64,000 bases of DNA, from positions 277,936 through 341,935 of the forward strand of contig NZ_JAMXMY010000007.1 in the NCBI RefSeq assembly GCF_024055795.1, read 5' to 3'. The position numbers and the translations under genes were made by a program. This stretch comes from Actinoallomurus purpureus (GTDB lineage Bacteria; Actinomycetota; Actinomycetes; Streptosporangiales; Streptosporangiaceae). Below are positions 19,068 through 27,147 of the stretch, in pieces (position 1 is the stretch's first letter; every line of letters begins with the position of its first letter). Under the pieces are notes generated by a model. That model searched no databases, had not been told where the DNA came from, and was given only the letters and a program-made list of their open reading frames with translations.

Positions 19068-19664
19068 CTACCCGGCGGTCAGGTCTCGGGCCTGGTCCGG
19101 GGAGTGGAAGACCTCGGCGCGCATGCCGACCTCGCGGGCGGCCAGGACGTTGACCTCCGTGTCGTCGATGAACAGGCAGTCGGCGGGCGCGACGCCGAGG
19201 TGTTCGGCGGCGATCTCGAACGCGCGGTGGTCGGGCTTGGCCACGCCGATGGCGCAGGAGTACGTCAACGCGTCGAAGTGCGCGAGCCACGGCCCGTGCC
19301 GCTCCTCGAACACCGGGACCAGGTCGGCGATGATGTTCGACAGCAGGCCGAGGGTGCGCTCCTGCCCAGCGAGCTCGCCGAGGAGGGAGACCATGGCCGG
19401 GTCGACGTCGGTCCAGCTCGCGAGGTCCGCCTCGATCAACGCGCGGATCGTCTCGGAGGTGAACCGCACGCCCACCCTGTCGGCGACCGCCGCCCAGTAC
19501 TCCGCGCTGGGCTGTCCGGCGTCGTACGGCTTGCGGAGCGCCCAGTAGGCGTCCCACAGCGCCTCCGGCTCGACGCCGGCGATCTCCTCGATCCGGCGCT
19601 TGGCGTCGGGCGTCTGGGGCAGCGCGATGACGCCGAACAGGTCGAACAGGATCGCACGCGGCAT
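19068..19664 (-). CDS. HAD-superfamily hydrolase (YihX-like)
   Basis: The protein has 198 residues from ATG 19664, which follows GAGGAGAGGG; a longer frame from 19700 has no such site. Motif I is ILFDLFGVI: the nucleophile Asp is present, but the +2 Asp of DxD is Phe, as in several YihX-type HADs. Motif II is LLSNI, motif III Lys is in GVAKPDHRAF, and motif IV is DCLFIDDTEVNV. The helical cap lies at about 18-80. It should hydrolyse a small phosphorylated metabolite in the cytosol. The substitution may alter leaving-group protonation. Confidence 0.85.
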   Translation of the reverse strand: MPRAILFDLFGVIALPQTPDAKRRIEEIAGVEPEALWDAYWALRKPYDAGQPSAEYWAAVADRVGVRFTSETIRALIEADLASWTDVDPAMVSLLGELAGQERTLGLLSNIIADLVPVFEERHGPWLAHFDALTYSCAIGVAKPDHRAFEIAAEHLGVAPADCLFIDDTEVNVLAAREVGMRAEVFHSPDQARDLTAG

Positions 19665-19801
19665 GCTGCCCTCTCCTCGAACAGGATCACAATCGGTCAT
19701 GTGAGCCTATGCGCCGCCGCGCCGGTGTCGCGAACATGTGAGGGGACCAGGGCGGCCGTCCGGCGCGTCCGGGCCCGCCGGTGACGGGACGTGACAGGCA
19801 C

Positions 19802-19833
19802 TTGAACAAGCGGTTGGGCGGACACGCCATAAT
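19802..19833 (+). promoter_or_regulatory. Possible promoter and autoregulatory half-site of the TetR gene
   Basis: TTGAAC (19802-19807) and CATAAT (19828-19833) could be -35 and -10 boxes with a long 20-bp spacer, 6 nt before the GTG, implying a nearly leaderless mRNA. AACAAGCGGTTGGG (19805-19818) between them matches the KstR2 consensus AnCAAGnnCTTGnT with two mismatches. Confidence 0.35.
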
Positions 19834-19839
19834 GAGGGG

Positions 19840-20517
19840 GTGACGACCACGAGCAAGGACAACGGACGGCAGCGGGCCGACGCCCGCACCGGCACCGCGG
19901 GGGGCGGCCGCCGGCGCGCGAAGGGCTCGTCGGCGCTCGCCTCCGAGCGCCGCGACCACCTCGTGAAGCTCGCCGCGGAGCTCTTCGCGAAGAAGGGGTA
20001 CCAGGCTACGACCGTCCGCAACATCGCGGACGAGGCCGGCATCCTGTCCGGGAGTCTCTACCACCACTTCGACTCCAAGGAGTCGATCGTGGACGAGATC
20101 CTGACGTCCTTCTTCGACGTGCTGGCCGCCGCGAACCAGGCGGCGCTGGCGAGGGGCGGTGACCCGCGCGAGGTCCTGTCCGAGCTCGTGCGCATCTGCT
20201 TCGGCACGCTGGTCCCGCACCGCGCCGCCATCATGGTGCTGCAGAACGACTGGAACTACCTCAAGCAGTTCGACCGGTTCGACTATCTGACCAAGGCCGA
20301 GGCCGACACCGAGCGGTTGTGGGTCGACCAGATCAAGCGGGGTCAGGAGAGCGGCCTGTTCCGCGACGACATCGAGCCGAAGCTCACCTACCGGATGATC
20401 CGCGACACCATCTGGGTGACGGTCCGGTGGTTCCACCCCGAGGGCCGGCTCGACGCCGACGGCCTCGCCGACCACTACATCAAGGTCCTGTTCGACGGCA
20501 TCTCCAAGCATCACTGA
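19840..20517 (+). CDS. TetR-family regulator, KstR2-like
   Basis: The 225-residue protein has a disordered basic N-terminus (1-40), then the TetR helix-turn-helix with ATTVRNIADEAGILSGSLYH and HFDSKES. This is nearly the wording of mycobacterial KstR2, as is the C-terminal MIRDTIWVTVRWFHPEG. KstR2 represses genes for cholesterol CD-ring breakdown and responds to a CoA thioester. Here the neighbours are a HAD gene and an MMPL exporter, but acyl-CoA catabolic operons lie within 10-40 kb. It is a candidate controller of that regulon. The start is GTG 19840; the mRNA may be leaderless. Confidence 0.8.
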   Translation: MTTTSKDNGRQRADARTGTAGGGRRRAKGSSALASERRDHLVKLAAELFAKKGYQATTVRNIADEAGILSGSLYHHFDSKESIVDEILTSFFDVLAAANQAALARGGDPREVLSELVRICFGTLVPHRAAIMVLQNDWNYLKQFDRFDYLTKAEADTERLWVDQIKRGQESGLFRDDIEPKLTYRMIRDTIWVTVRWFHPEGRLDADGLADHYIKVLFDGISKHH

Positions 20518-20577
20518 GGCCGCGCCGGGCGCCACAGGCCGGGCACTGCCGACCCGGGCGCCCGCGGCGCGGTCACT

Positions 20578-20664
20578 TCAGCCGAGCTGGACGATGCGTT
20601 CGGCGAGCATGTCCGTGTGCGTCTGCTCCTCGGCCGCGTGCTCCTGACCTACCTCCGCGCTCAC
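20578..20664 (-). pseudogene. 28-codon helical C-terminal remnant
   Basis: A GTG-started frame with an in-frame TAG two codons upstream encodes a His/Glu-rich helix (QEHAAEEQTHTDMLAERIVQ). It resembles the last helix of a ferritin-like or other helical-bundle protein. It is too short to be complete and is probably a gene remnant between the TetR and MMPL genes. Confidence 0.2.
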
Positions 20665-20682
20665 GGTCTACACCGCCCCCGC

Positions 20683-22821
20683 CTACTCGGCGCGGACCGG
20701 CACGCGCGGCGCGGCGGTGGCGGGTTCGGCGGCGGGCAGCAGGCGGGCGAGCCAGCCGGGCAGCCACCAGTTCGCCCCGCCGAGGAGCTCCATGACCGCC
20801 GGGACGAGGACCATGCGGACGACCGTCGCGTCGATGAGCACGGCCACGCCCAGCCCCAGGCCCATCTGCTTGACCGCGATGTCCGCGCCGAGCAGCACTG
20901 ACAGGAACACGCACACCATGATCGCCGCAGCGGCGGTGATCACACGGGCGGTACGGGCGAGCCCCCGCGTGACGGCCTCCCGCGTCGCCACGCCCGCGTC
21001 GTACTCCTCACGGACCCGGGAGATCAGGAACACCTCGTAGTCCATGGACAGCCCGAACAGGATCGGGAACATGAACAGCGGCACCCACGCGGTCACCGGC
21101 ATCCCGGTCGGGAAGCCGAGCTGACGCCCCAGCCATCCCCACTGGACGACGGCGGTGAGCACACCGTAGGCCGCCCCGATGGACAGCAGGTTCATCAGCG
21201 CGGCCTTGATCGCGATCGCCACCGACCGGACCAGCACCAGGAGCAGGAGCAGCGACAGGCCCACGACCACCGCGATCAGCAAGACCAGCCGGGACGTGAC
21301 CGCGTCGGCGAAGTCGATCGTCCCGGCGTTCGGGCCGCCGACGTACACCTGCGGGCCGCCGGCGTCGCGCCGCGCGGCCATGGCCGCGCGCAGGGTGTGC
21401 ACCAGCCTCGGCGTCGCGGCGTCCTGCAGACCCGTCTTCGGGTACGCGACGAACATGGCGGTCGTCCCGTCCCGGCTGGTCCGTACGGGCGTCACCGAGG
21501 CGACCCCGGGCGTGCTCCGGACGGCGTCGGCCACCGGCCGGGCGTCACCGGGCGGGCGGGCCACCACGACCAGCGGCGCGTCGTATCCGGCGCCGAAGCC
21601 GTCGGCGAGGATGCGGTGCGAGGCGTAGGCACTCGTGTCGTGGGGCTGGGTGCTGGAGTCGGTGAAGCTCAGCCGCATCGACAGCGTCGGCACGGCCAGG
21701 GTGAGCAGCGCGATCGCGGAGGTCGCGAGGGCGAGGACCGGCCGCCGCTGGATCACCCCGGCCCACCGCTCGGACAGCGGACGGCGCGCGCGCCGCCGGG
21801 TCAGGAGGCGCAGCCCGAACCGGTCGATGTTCCGGCCGGTGAAGCCGAGCAACGCGGGGAGCAGGGTGATCGCGGTGACCATCGTCATCAGCACCGTCAG
21901 CGACGCGGCGACGGCGACGGCGTTCAGCAGCCGCTGGCCCATGACGAACAGGCCCATCAGCGCGACGACCACGGTCGTGCCCGCGAACAGCACCGACCGC
22001 CCGGCGGTCGCGATGGCGACGACGGTGGCGTGCTCGGGGTCGGCTCCGTCCTCGGACAGGGCCTCGCGGTACCGGGTGACGATGAACAGCGCGTAGTCGA
22101 TGCCCACGCCAAGGCCGATGAGGCCGGCGACGATCGGGCTGAAGCCCGGCGCGGGCAGCAGGTGGCCGAGCAGGCCGATGCCGGCCAGGCCGGTGCCGAT
22201 CCCGAACACCGCGGTGACGATCGGCAGGCCCATCGCCAGCAGCGATCCGAACGCGATGAGCAGCACGATGACGGCCGCGAGCAGCCCGATGCCCTCCGTC
22301 GGCCCGCCCCCGGGCGTCTCCGCGTTGATCACCGCGCTGCCGCCGAGCGCGAGGGCCAGGCCGTCCCCGGACGCCTTCCGCACGTCGGAGATCATCGCGG
22401 TGACGTCCTTCACCGGCATGTCGTCGGACACCTTGTCGAGCTGGACCGGGGCGAACGCCGTCCGTTGATCGGGCGACACCTGGCCGGGCGCCTGATAAGG
22501 CGAGCTCACCGACACGACGTGCGGGGTGTGGGCGAGGTCGCCGAGCACCTTCTCCACCCGGGACCGTACGGCCTGGACGCCGCCGTCGGCGCGGATGGCG
22601 AGGGTGAGGGTGTCACCGTTCTGGCCCGGGAAGTGTTGCTTGATCAGCTCCTGGGCACGGGAGGACTCGGATTTTCCTCCCGAGAAGTCGTTGTCGGCGG
22701 GTGCGGCGAAGCTGAAGCCGACGGCGATGATGATCGCGGCGCCGACGATCCAGGCCGCCAGGACCAGGCGCCTGCGGCGATGACAGAAACGGGCCAGCCG
22801 TGCGAGCGGTCCGTCGTACAT
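20683..22821 (-). CDS. MMPL-family RND transporter
   Basis: The protein has 712 residues from ATG 22821, chosen because GAGGTGAT precedes it by about 5 nt. The topology is duplicated: helix 1 (LVLAAWIVGAAIIIAVGFSF), an extracellular loop with ADNDFSGGKSESSRAQELI, then two blocks of helices with the MMPL signature GLGVGIDYALFIVTRYREAL and its second-half counterpart FGLSMDYEVFLISRVREEYD. Actinobacterial MMPL proteins export lipids or siderophores using the proton gradient; the substrate here is unknown. A fragment of a paralogue is found at 25787-26251. It is divergent from the ATPase gene across 290 bp. Confidence 0.9.
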   Translation of the reverse strand: MYDGPLARLARFCHRRRRLVLAAWIVGAAIIIAVGFSFAAPADNDFSGGKSESSRAQELIKQHFPGQNGDTLTLAIRADGGVQAVRSRVEKVLGDLAHTPHVVSVSSPYQAPGQVSPDQRTAFAPVQLDKVSDDMPVKDVTAMISDVRKASGDGLALALGGSAVINAETPGGGPTEGIGLLAAVIVLLIAFGSLLAMGLPIVTAVFGIGTGLAGIGLLGHLLPAPGFSPIVAGLIGLGVGIDYALFIVTRYREALSEDGADPEHATVVAIATAGRSVLFAGTTVVVALMGLFVMGQRLLNAVAVAASLTVLMTMVTAITLLPALLGFTGRNIDRFGLRLLTRRRARRPLSERWAGVIQRRPVLALATSAIALLTLAVPTLSMRLSFTDSSTQPHDTSAYASHRILADGFGAGYDAPLVVVARPPGDARPVADAVRSTPGVASVTPVRTSRDGTTAMFVAYPKTGLQDAATPRLVHTLRAAMAARRDAGGPQVYVGGPNAGTIDFADAVTSRLVLLIAVVVGLSLLLLLVLVRSVAIAIKAALMNLLSIGAAYGVLTAVVQWGWLGRQLGFPTGMPVTAWVPLFMFPILFGLSMDYEVFLISRVREEYDAGVATREAVTRGLARTARVITAAAAIMVCVFLSVLLGADIAVKQMGLGLGVAVLIDATVVRMVLVPAVMELLGGANWWLPGWLARLLPAAEPATAAPRVPVRAE

Positions 22822-23046
22822 GGGGATCACCTCGTGGACGTGTCAATGGCGTCCCGAGGGTGACGGCCGGTCGCGCCCGTGCGCGTCAGCCCGGCGATGA
22901 CACTTCGCGGCGGCCGTACTCCTCGGGGAGTACGGCGGTGGTGGTAGCGGATGGCCGTGGTCGTCCGTACGGAGCAGGAAGCCGGTGCGGCGGCTCGCCC
23001 GTGAGACCTGCCGGTGTGCAGGGGCCGCCCAGAACTCCCGACTTAA

Positions 23047-23078
23047 GTAAGATGACATCTACGTAAGATGCAATCTAC
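23047..23078. repeat. Tandem 16-bp repeat, operator-like
   Basis: GTAAGATGACATCTAC (23047-23062) is followed immediately by GTAAGATGCAATCTAC (23063-23078). Each unit is an imperfect palindrome (GTA-AGAT...ATCT-AC), and an inverted GATCTTAC follows at 23087. It lies 31 bp before the ATPase start, in the divergent gap shared with the MMPL gene. It is most likely a binding site for two regulator dimers. The rest of 22822-23046 shows nothing recognisable. Confidence 0.55.
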
Positions 23079-23109
23079 GTTGGTTCGATCTTACTTCGGG
23101 GGGCTCGAC

Positions 23110-24555
23110 ATGGAGTTCAGAGGACGGGTGGCCGATCTGGCGTTGCTGGACCGCCAGCTGGAGCTCGTCTCCGCGGGCAAGGGGAGCACCCGCGGGCAGG
23201 CACTGATCATGACGGGCCGCCGCCGAGTCGGAAAGTCACGCCTTGTGCAGGAGTTCTGCGATCGGTCGGCGGTGCCGTATGTCGTCTTTCAGGCGACTCG
23301 TGGCAGGAATGCGGCCGCCGAACGCTCCGACTTCATAGAAGGCATCGGCCAATCCGGTCTACGGGGTGCCGAGCTGATCGAAGGACTCGAGCCCCGCGAC
23401 TGGAACCAGGCCCTGCGGTCCCTTGCCGTGGCCCTTCCGGACGACACGCCCAGCATCGTCGTTCTGGATGAGGTGCCGTGGCTGATCGAACAGGACGGGG
23501 AGTTCGAAGGCGCTCTCCAGACCGCGTGGGATCGCCATCTGTCGAACAAGCCCGTTCTGATGATTCTCGTCGGCAGTGACCTGTCGATTATGGAGTCGCT
23601 CCAGGAGTACGGACGACCGTTCTTCGGACGAGCGGCCAGAATGACCGTTCGCCCTCTCAGCCTCAGTGACGTCCAGTCGATGACGGGACTGCCCGCCGCC
23701 GAGACGATCGACGCCTTCCTGATCACCGGTGGGCTACCAGAGGTGATCAGGCCGTGGGAGCCGGGAATGACCCGCGCCGATTACCTCAGGGACAGCCTGG
23801 CCAACCCCCTCTCGCCGTTGTTGATGGCGGGGGAGCTCACCTTGCTCGGCGAATTCCCCGAGGCCACATACACCCGGACCGTCCTGGAGTCGATCGGCAC
23901 AGGCGAACGGACATTCGGTTCCATCGCCAACAAGGCCGGCGCGGGCTCCCCGATCCCCTCGGGAACGCTCTCACCCATCCTGGCGAACTTGATCGCTAAA
24001 CGCGTCATAGCCGTCGACATTCCGCTCTCCGGAAAACTTGACAGCAAGAACAAGCGCTACCGGGTGGCAGATCCCTACCTCAGGTTCTGGTTGGCGTTCC
24101 TGCAACGGGGGATCGCGGAAAGCGAGCGTGGCCGAGGCGATCTGGTTCACCGCCGCATCGAACGATCATGGACCTCCTGGCGTGGACGGGCCGTCGAGCC
24201 GGTGATCAGGGAATCCCTGGCCATGATGCTCCCTGCTGACGAGTGGCCGGAGACCGAGGCGATCGGTGGCTGGTGGAACCGGCAGAACAATCCGGAGATC
24301 GATCTGATAGGAGCCGATCGATCACCGGTCGCGAACCGGATCCACTTCGTCGGCTCGATCAAGTGGCTGGAGGACCAGCCGTTCTCACGGCACGACTATG
24401 ACTGCCTCGCCCGGGACCGTTTCTCGGTTCCCGGAAGCGACCATCAGACCCCCCTGGTCGCCGTGACGCGCTCCGGAGTGGTCGACGCACTCCCGTTGAC
24501 CCAGGTCTGGGGACCGGACCACCTCGTCGACGCGTGGCGGCGCACGGTCGGCTGA
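23110..24555 (+). CDS. DUF234-type AAA ATPase
   Basis: The protein has 481 residues from ATG 23110 (GGGGGG precedes it); an in-frame ATG at 23068 lies inside the repeat. Walker A is MTGRRRVGKSRLVQEF near residue 35, and Walker B is SIVVLDEVPWL near 118. VGSDLSIMESL and FFGRAARMTVRPLS are typical of archaeal-type STAND-like ATPases. A winged helix (about 255-320) and a C-terminal DUF234 nuclease-like region follow, with NRQNNPEIDLIGAD (E-x-D...). Such proteins occur in archaea and scattered bacteria, often in mobile or defence contexts. Base composition is visibly less GC-rich than in neighbouring genes, suggesting transfer. Confidence 0.8.
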   Translation: MEFRGRVADLALLDRQLELVSAGKGSTRGQALIMTGRRRVGKSRLVQEFCDRSAVPYVVFQATRGRNAAAERSDFIEGIGQSGLRGAELIEGLEPRDWNQALRSLAVALPDDTPSIVVLDEVPWLIEQDGEFEGALQTAWDRHLSNKPVLMILVGSDLSIMESLQEYGRPFFGRAARMTVRPLSLSDVQSMTGLPAAETIDAFLITGGLPEVIRPWEPGMTRADYLRDSLANPLSPLLMAGELTLLGEFPEATYTRTVLESIGTGERTFGSIANKAGAGSPIPSGTLSPILANLIAKRVIAVDIPLSGKLDSKNKRYRVADPYLRFWLAFLQRGIAESERGRGDLVHRRIERSWTSWRGRAVEPVIRESLAMMLPADEWPETEAIGGWWNRQNNPEIDLIGADRSPVANRIHFVGSIKWLEDQPFSRHDYDCLARDRFSVPGSDHQTPLVAVTRSGVVDALPLTQVWGPDHLVDAWRRTVG

Positions 24556-24560
24556 TCCGC

Positions 24561-25655
24561 TCAGCGGACCAGGATGGCGGCGCTGCCGTAGCTGCCGCCG
24601 AAGCCGGTGCACAGGGCGACCTCGGCGCCGGGGACCTGGTTCACTCCGTCGCCGCGCAGCTGCCGCACCGCCTCGGCGACGTTGTTGAGGCCGTGGACGT
24701 ACCCCTCCGACAGCAGCCCGCCGTGCGGGTTCACGGTGGCGAGTCCCTGGCGGAGCGCGTCGGACAGGTCCGCCCGCGCGCAGAGCCCGAAGTCCTCCAG
24801 TTGGCGCGGGACCAGCCAGGAGTAGGCGTCGTACAGCAGGGCCACGTCGACGTCCGCTGGTGTCATGCCCGCGGCCGCGTAGAGCGGACCGGCGACATGG
24901 GAGGAGAAGATCCTCGTCACGTCACCGGTCCTGTCCATGGCCGAGGCACCCGGCCCCCCGCCGCGGACGACGGCGTGGACGCGCGGGGCGCCCGGCGCCC
25001 GGTCGGCGGAGGTGACGACCAGGGCGCAGGCGCCGTCCGTCTCCTGACAGCAGTCGGCGCGGCGCAGAGGCGAGGCCACGGGCGGGCTCGCCCAGTAGTC
25101 CTCCTGCTCGCGGCGCAGCGCCCGCGGGTTGGCCGCGGCGTGGGCGCGGGAACCGCGGACGACCGCGCACAGGTCCTCCTCGGTGAGACCGGTGTCGTGC
25201 AGGTAGCGCTGGGCGGCGAGGGCGAACTGCAGCACCGGTCCGGCCAGGCCGTACGGATGGGTGAACTGCTCCTCGACCCCCTCCCCCAGCTTCAGGGAGA
25301 GGGTGTTCATCCGCCGTCCGGACCGGCCGTTGAGGGCCCGGTAGACGAGGACGGTCCGGGCCAGGCCCGCGTCGATGAGCATGGCGGCGTCGCCGAGGAT
25401 CGACGCGGACTGCGTGCCGCCGCCGTAGATCTCGTTGTGCCAGCCGAGCTCGATCCGCAGTTCCCGGGCGACGTGGATCACGGGGGCGGAGTCGCCGAGG
25501 TGGTAGCTGAGGATCGCGTCCGGCTGCTGCCCCGCCTCCTCGATCGCCCGGCGCGCGGCCTCGACCGCCAGCTGCAGTTCGGTGCGGCCGGAGCTCCGGG
25601 ACAGGTCGGTCATGCCGATCCCGGCGATCGCCGCCTTTCCGGAGAAACCCTGCAT
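24561..25655 (-). CDS. Thiolase-like / lipid-transfer (Ltp-type) protein, intact copy
   Basis: The 364-residue thiolase-fold protein starts with AAIAGIGMTDLSRSSGRTEL. Thiolase N-domain features occur to about 230 and the C-domain ends in CTGFGGSYGSAAILVR. The nucleophilic Cys expected near residue 90 is absent (GGGTQSASILGDAA), so it should not be a classical condensing thiolase. Ltp2-type steroid side-chain aldolases and lipid-transfer thiolases share this trait and work with DUF35 proteins, one of which is at 40207. ATG 25655 has GTGAGGTG upstream. A truncated second copy is at 29243. Confidence 0.8.
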   Translation of the reverse strand: MQGFSGKAAIAGIGMTDLSRSSGRTELQLAVEAARRAIEEAGQQPDAILSYHLGDSAPVIHVARELRIELGWHNEIYGGGTQSASILGDAAMLIDAGLARTVLVYRALNGRSGRRMNTLSLKLGEGVEEQFTHPYGLAGPVLQFALAAQRYLHDTGLTEEDLCAVVRGSRAHAAANPRALRREQEDYWASPPVASPLRRADCCQETDGACALVVTSADRAPGAPRVHAVVRGGGPGASAMDRTGDVTRIFSSHVAGPLYAAAGMTPADVDVALLYDAYSWLVPRQLEDFGLCARADLSDALRQGLATVNPHGGLLSEGYVHGLNNVAEAVRQLRGDGVNQVPGAEVALCTGFGGSYGSAAILVR

Positions 25656-25670
25656 GGCACCTCACCCGAT

Positions 25671-25786
25671 GACGGCCGGGCGGCAGGGACCGCCCTGGCG
25701 GGAGCGACCCGGCCTGGTGCCGCCAGTCTGTCATAACAATCGCTTGCTCGGCAGCTGGCCCGATCCGGCTCCGGAGACGATCTTGA
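25671..25786. repeat. 116-bp direct repeat, copy A
   Basis: This copy lies directly upstream of the intact thiolase-like gene and matches 29579-29694 with six mismatches. A run of about 55 bp through TCATAACAATCGCTTGCTCG is identical in both. It contains AACAATCGCTTGCT (25735-25748), one mismatch from the KstR2-type consensus AnCAAGnnCTTGnT. It probably carries the promoter and operator of the thiolase-like gene. The MMPL fragment begins at the next base, so this edge is a recombination junction. Confidence 0.85.
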
Positions 25787-26251
25787 TTCGGCCGGCCCAC
25801 CGCCGGGCGTTTCGGCGTTCACCACCGCGGCGCCGCCGAGGGCGAGCGTCAGCCCGTCCCCGGACCCCGCGCGCACGTCGGAGATCATCGCCGCGACGTC
25901 CTGCTTCGGCACGTCGCCGGACCCCCTGTCGAGCTGGATCGGGGCGAAGGCCGTCCGGCGGTTCGGCGACACCTGACCCGGCGCCCGGTACGGCGAGCTC
26001 ACGGATGTGACATGCCGGGCGTGGGCGAGTTCGCCGAGCACCTTCTCCACCCGGGGCCGTACGGCGTCGATCCCGCCGTCGGCGCGGATGGCGAGGGTGA
26101 GCGTGTCGCCTTCCTGGCTGGGGAAGTGCTTCTTGATCAGATCCTGGGCCTGGGAGGACTCGGCCTTGCCTCCGGAGAAGTCGTTGTCGGCCGGTGCGGC
26201 GAAGCTGAAACCGACGGCGATGACGGCCGCGGCGCCGACGATCCAGGCCGG
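25787..26251 (-). pseudogene. MMPL transporter fragment
   Basis: About 155 codons read from AWIVGAAAVIAVGFSFAAPA to ALGGAAVVNAETPGGGPAE. They are closely similar to residues about 25-180 of the intact MMPL protein at 20683. It has no start of its own, lacks all later membrane helices, and stops being homologous exactly where the 116-bp repeat begins. It is a dead fragment from a second MMPL gene. Confidence 0.85.
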
Positions 26252-26307
26252 CAGGCAGGCGGACACCGTGAACCCTCCGGCCGGCCCCCGCCGCGTGGCG
26301 AACCGTC

Positions 26308-26943
26308 GTCCCCGTCGCCGAGCAGGTGCAGGGCGCTGCCGGCCTGCACGGTGATCGTGACCATGCTGTGCGCGACGGTGTCGTGCAGCTCCCGGGCGAT
26401 CCGCAGACGCTCCTCCACGACGCGCCGGGCGGTCTCCCGCTCGCGGCTCTCCTCGGCCTGCCGCAGCCGCTCGGCGGCAAGCTCGCGTCGGCTGCGCGCG
26501 TACTCGCCGAACAGGATGATCCCGGCCAGCAGGGTGACCTGCGGCAGGGAGTCACTCAGCGTCTGCATCACCGACTCGCCCTTGAGCCCCAGGGTCACGA
26601 CGTACCCGGCGATCAGGTAGAACACCGTGACGCCGGTGGCCCAGCGCCACTTTCCGGCCAGGGCGGCGAAGTACAGCTGGACCGACAGCACGTACGCCGG
26701 GGAGAACCCCGGATATCCGGTCGAGTAGTAGACGAAGAGCAGGGCGGAGGAGGCGAGGAGGACGCCGAGCGGCCACCGCCGGTGCAGCGGGATCGGCAGC
26801 GCGATCAGCGCGACCACGATTTACGCCCCGAGGTCGACCGGCCTCGAACGGGGCTCGCGGGCCACCGACACGGTGATGCACAGACCGATCACCTCGCCGA
26901 TCGTCAGGATCACGTCGATCAGCACGGCACGGGACGGACGCAT
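26308..26943 (-). pseudogene. Truncated sensor histidine kinase with in-frame stop
   Basis: From ATG 26943 the frame encodes a first membrane helix (AVLIDVILTIGEVIGLCITV), then a TAA at 26821-26823. The same frame then continues with more membrane segments (VVALIALPIPLHRRWPLGVL and on), a coiled linker and the HisKA_3 phosphoacceptor box (RIARELHDTVAHSM). Homology ends near GSALHLLGDGD, before any ATPase domain. A change of frame into the MMPL fragment follows. The nonsense codon and lost HATPase domain make it nonfunctional. Confidence 0.8.
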
Positions 26944-27147
26944 GCGCGAACCGTACGCCGCTCGACCGCTACTGGGTATGGTGCCGGCCCGATCCTCGAC
27001 CCCCTGCGGGCTTGCCGCGAACCCGAGATCACCTTTTCGCGTGACGCAGCATGCCCGGATGACCATAAAGTGCATGCCCGCCACGGTGACCGAAAGCGAC
27101 GTTACACTGGGTCGCCCAAGGTCGGGATTCATCAGTCGGAGGTCGTC

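Noticed and set aside
25656..25727. Short upstream reading frame (MTDWRH...) in the 116-bp repeat
   Set aside because: Present in both repeat copies, but every base difference within it changes the amino acid, so there is no sign of coding constraint.
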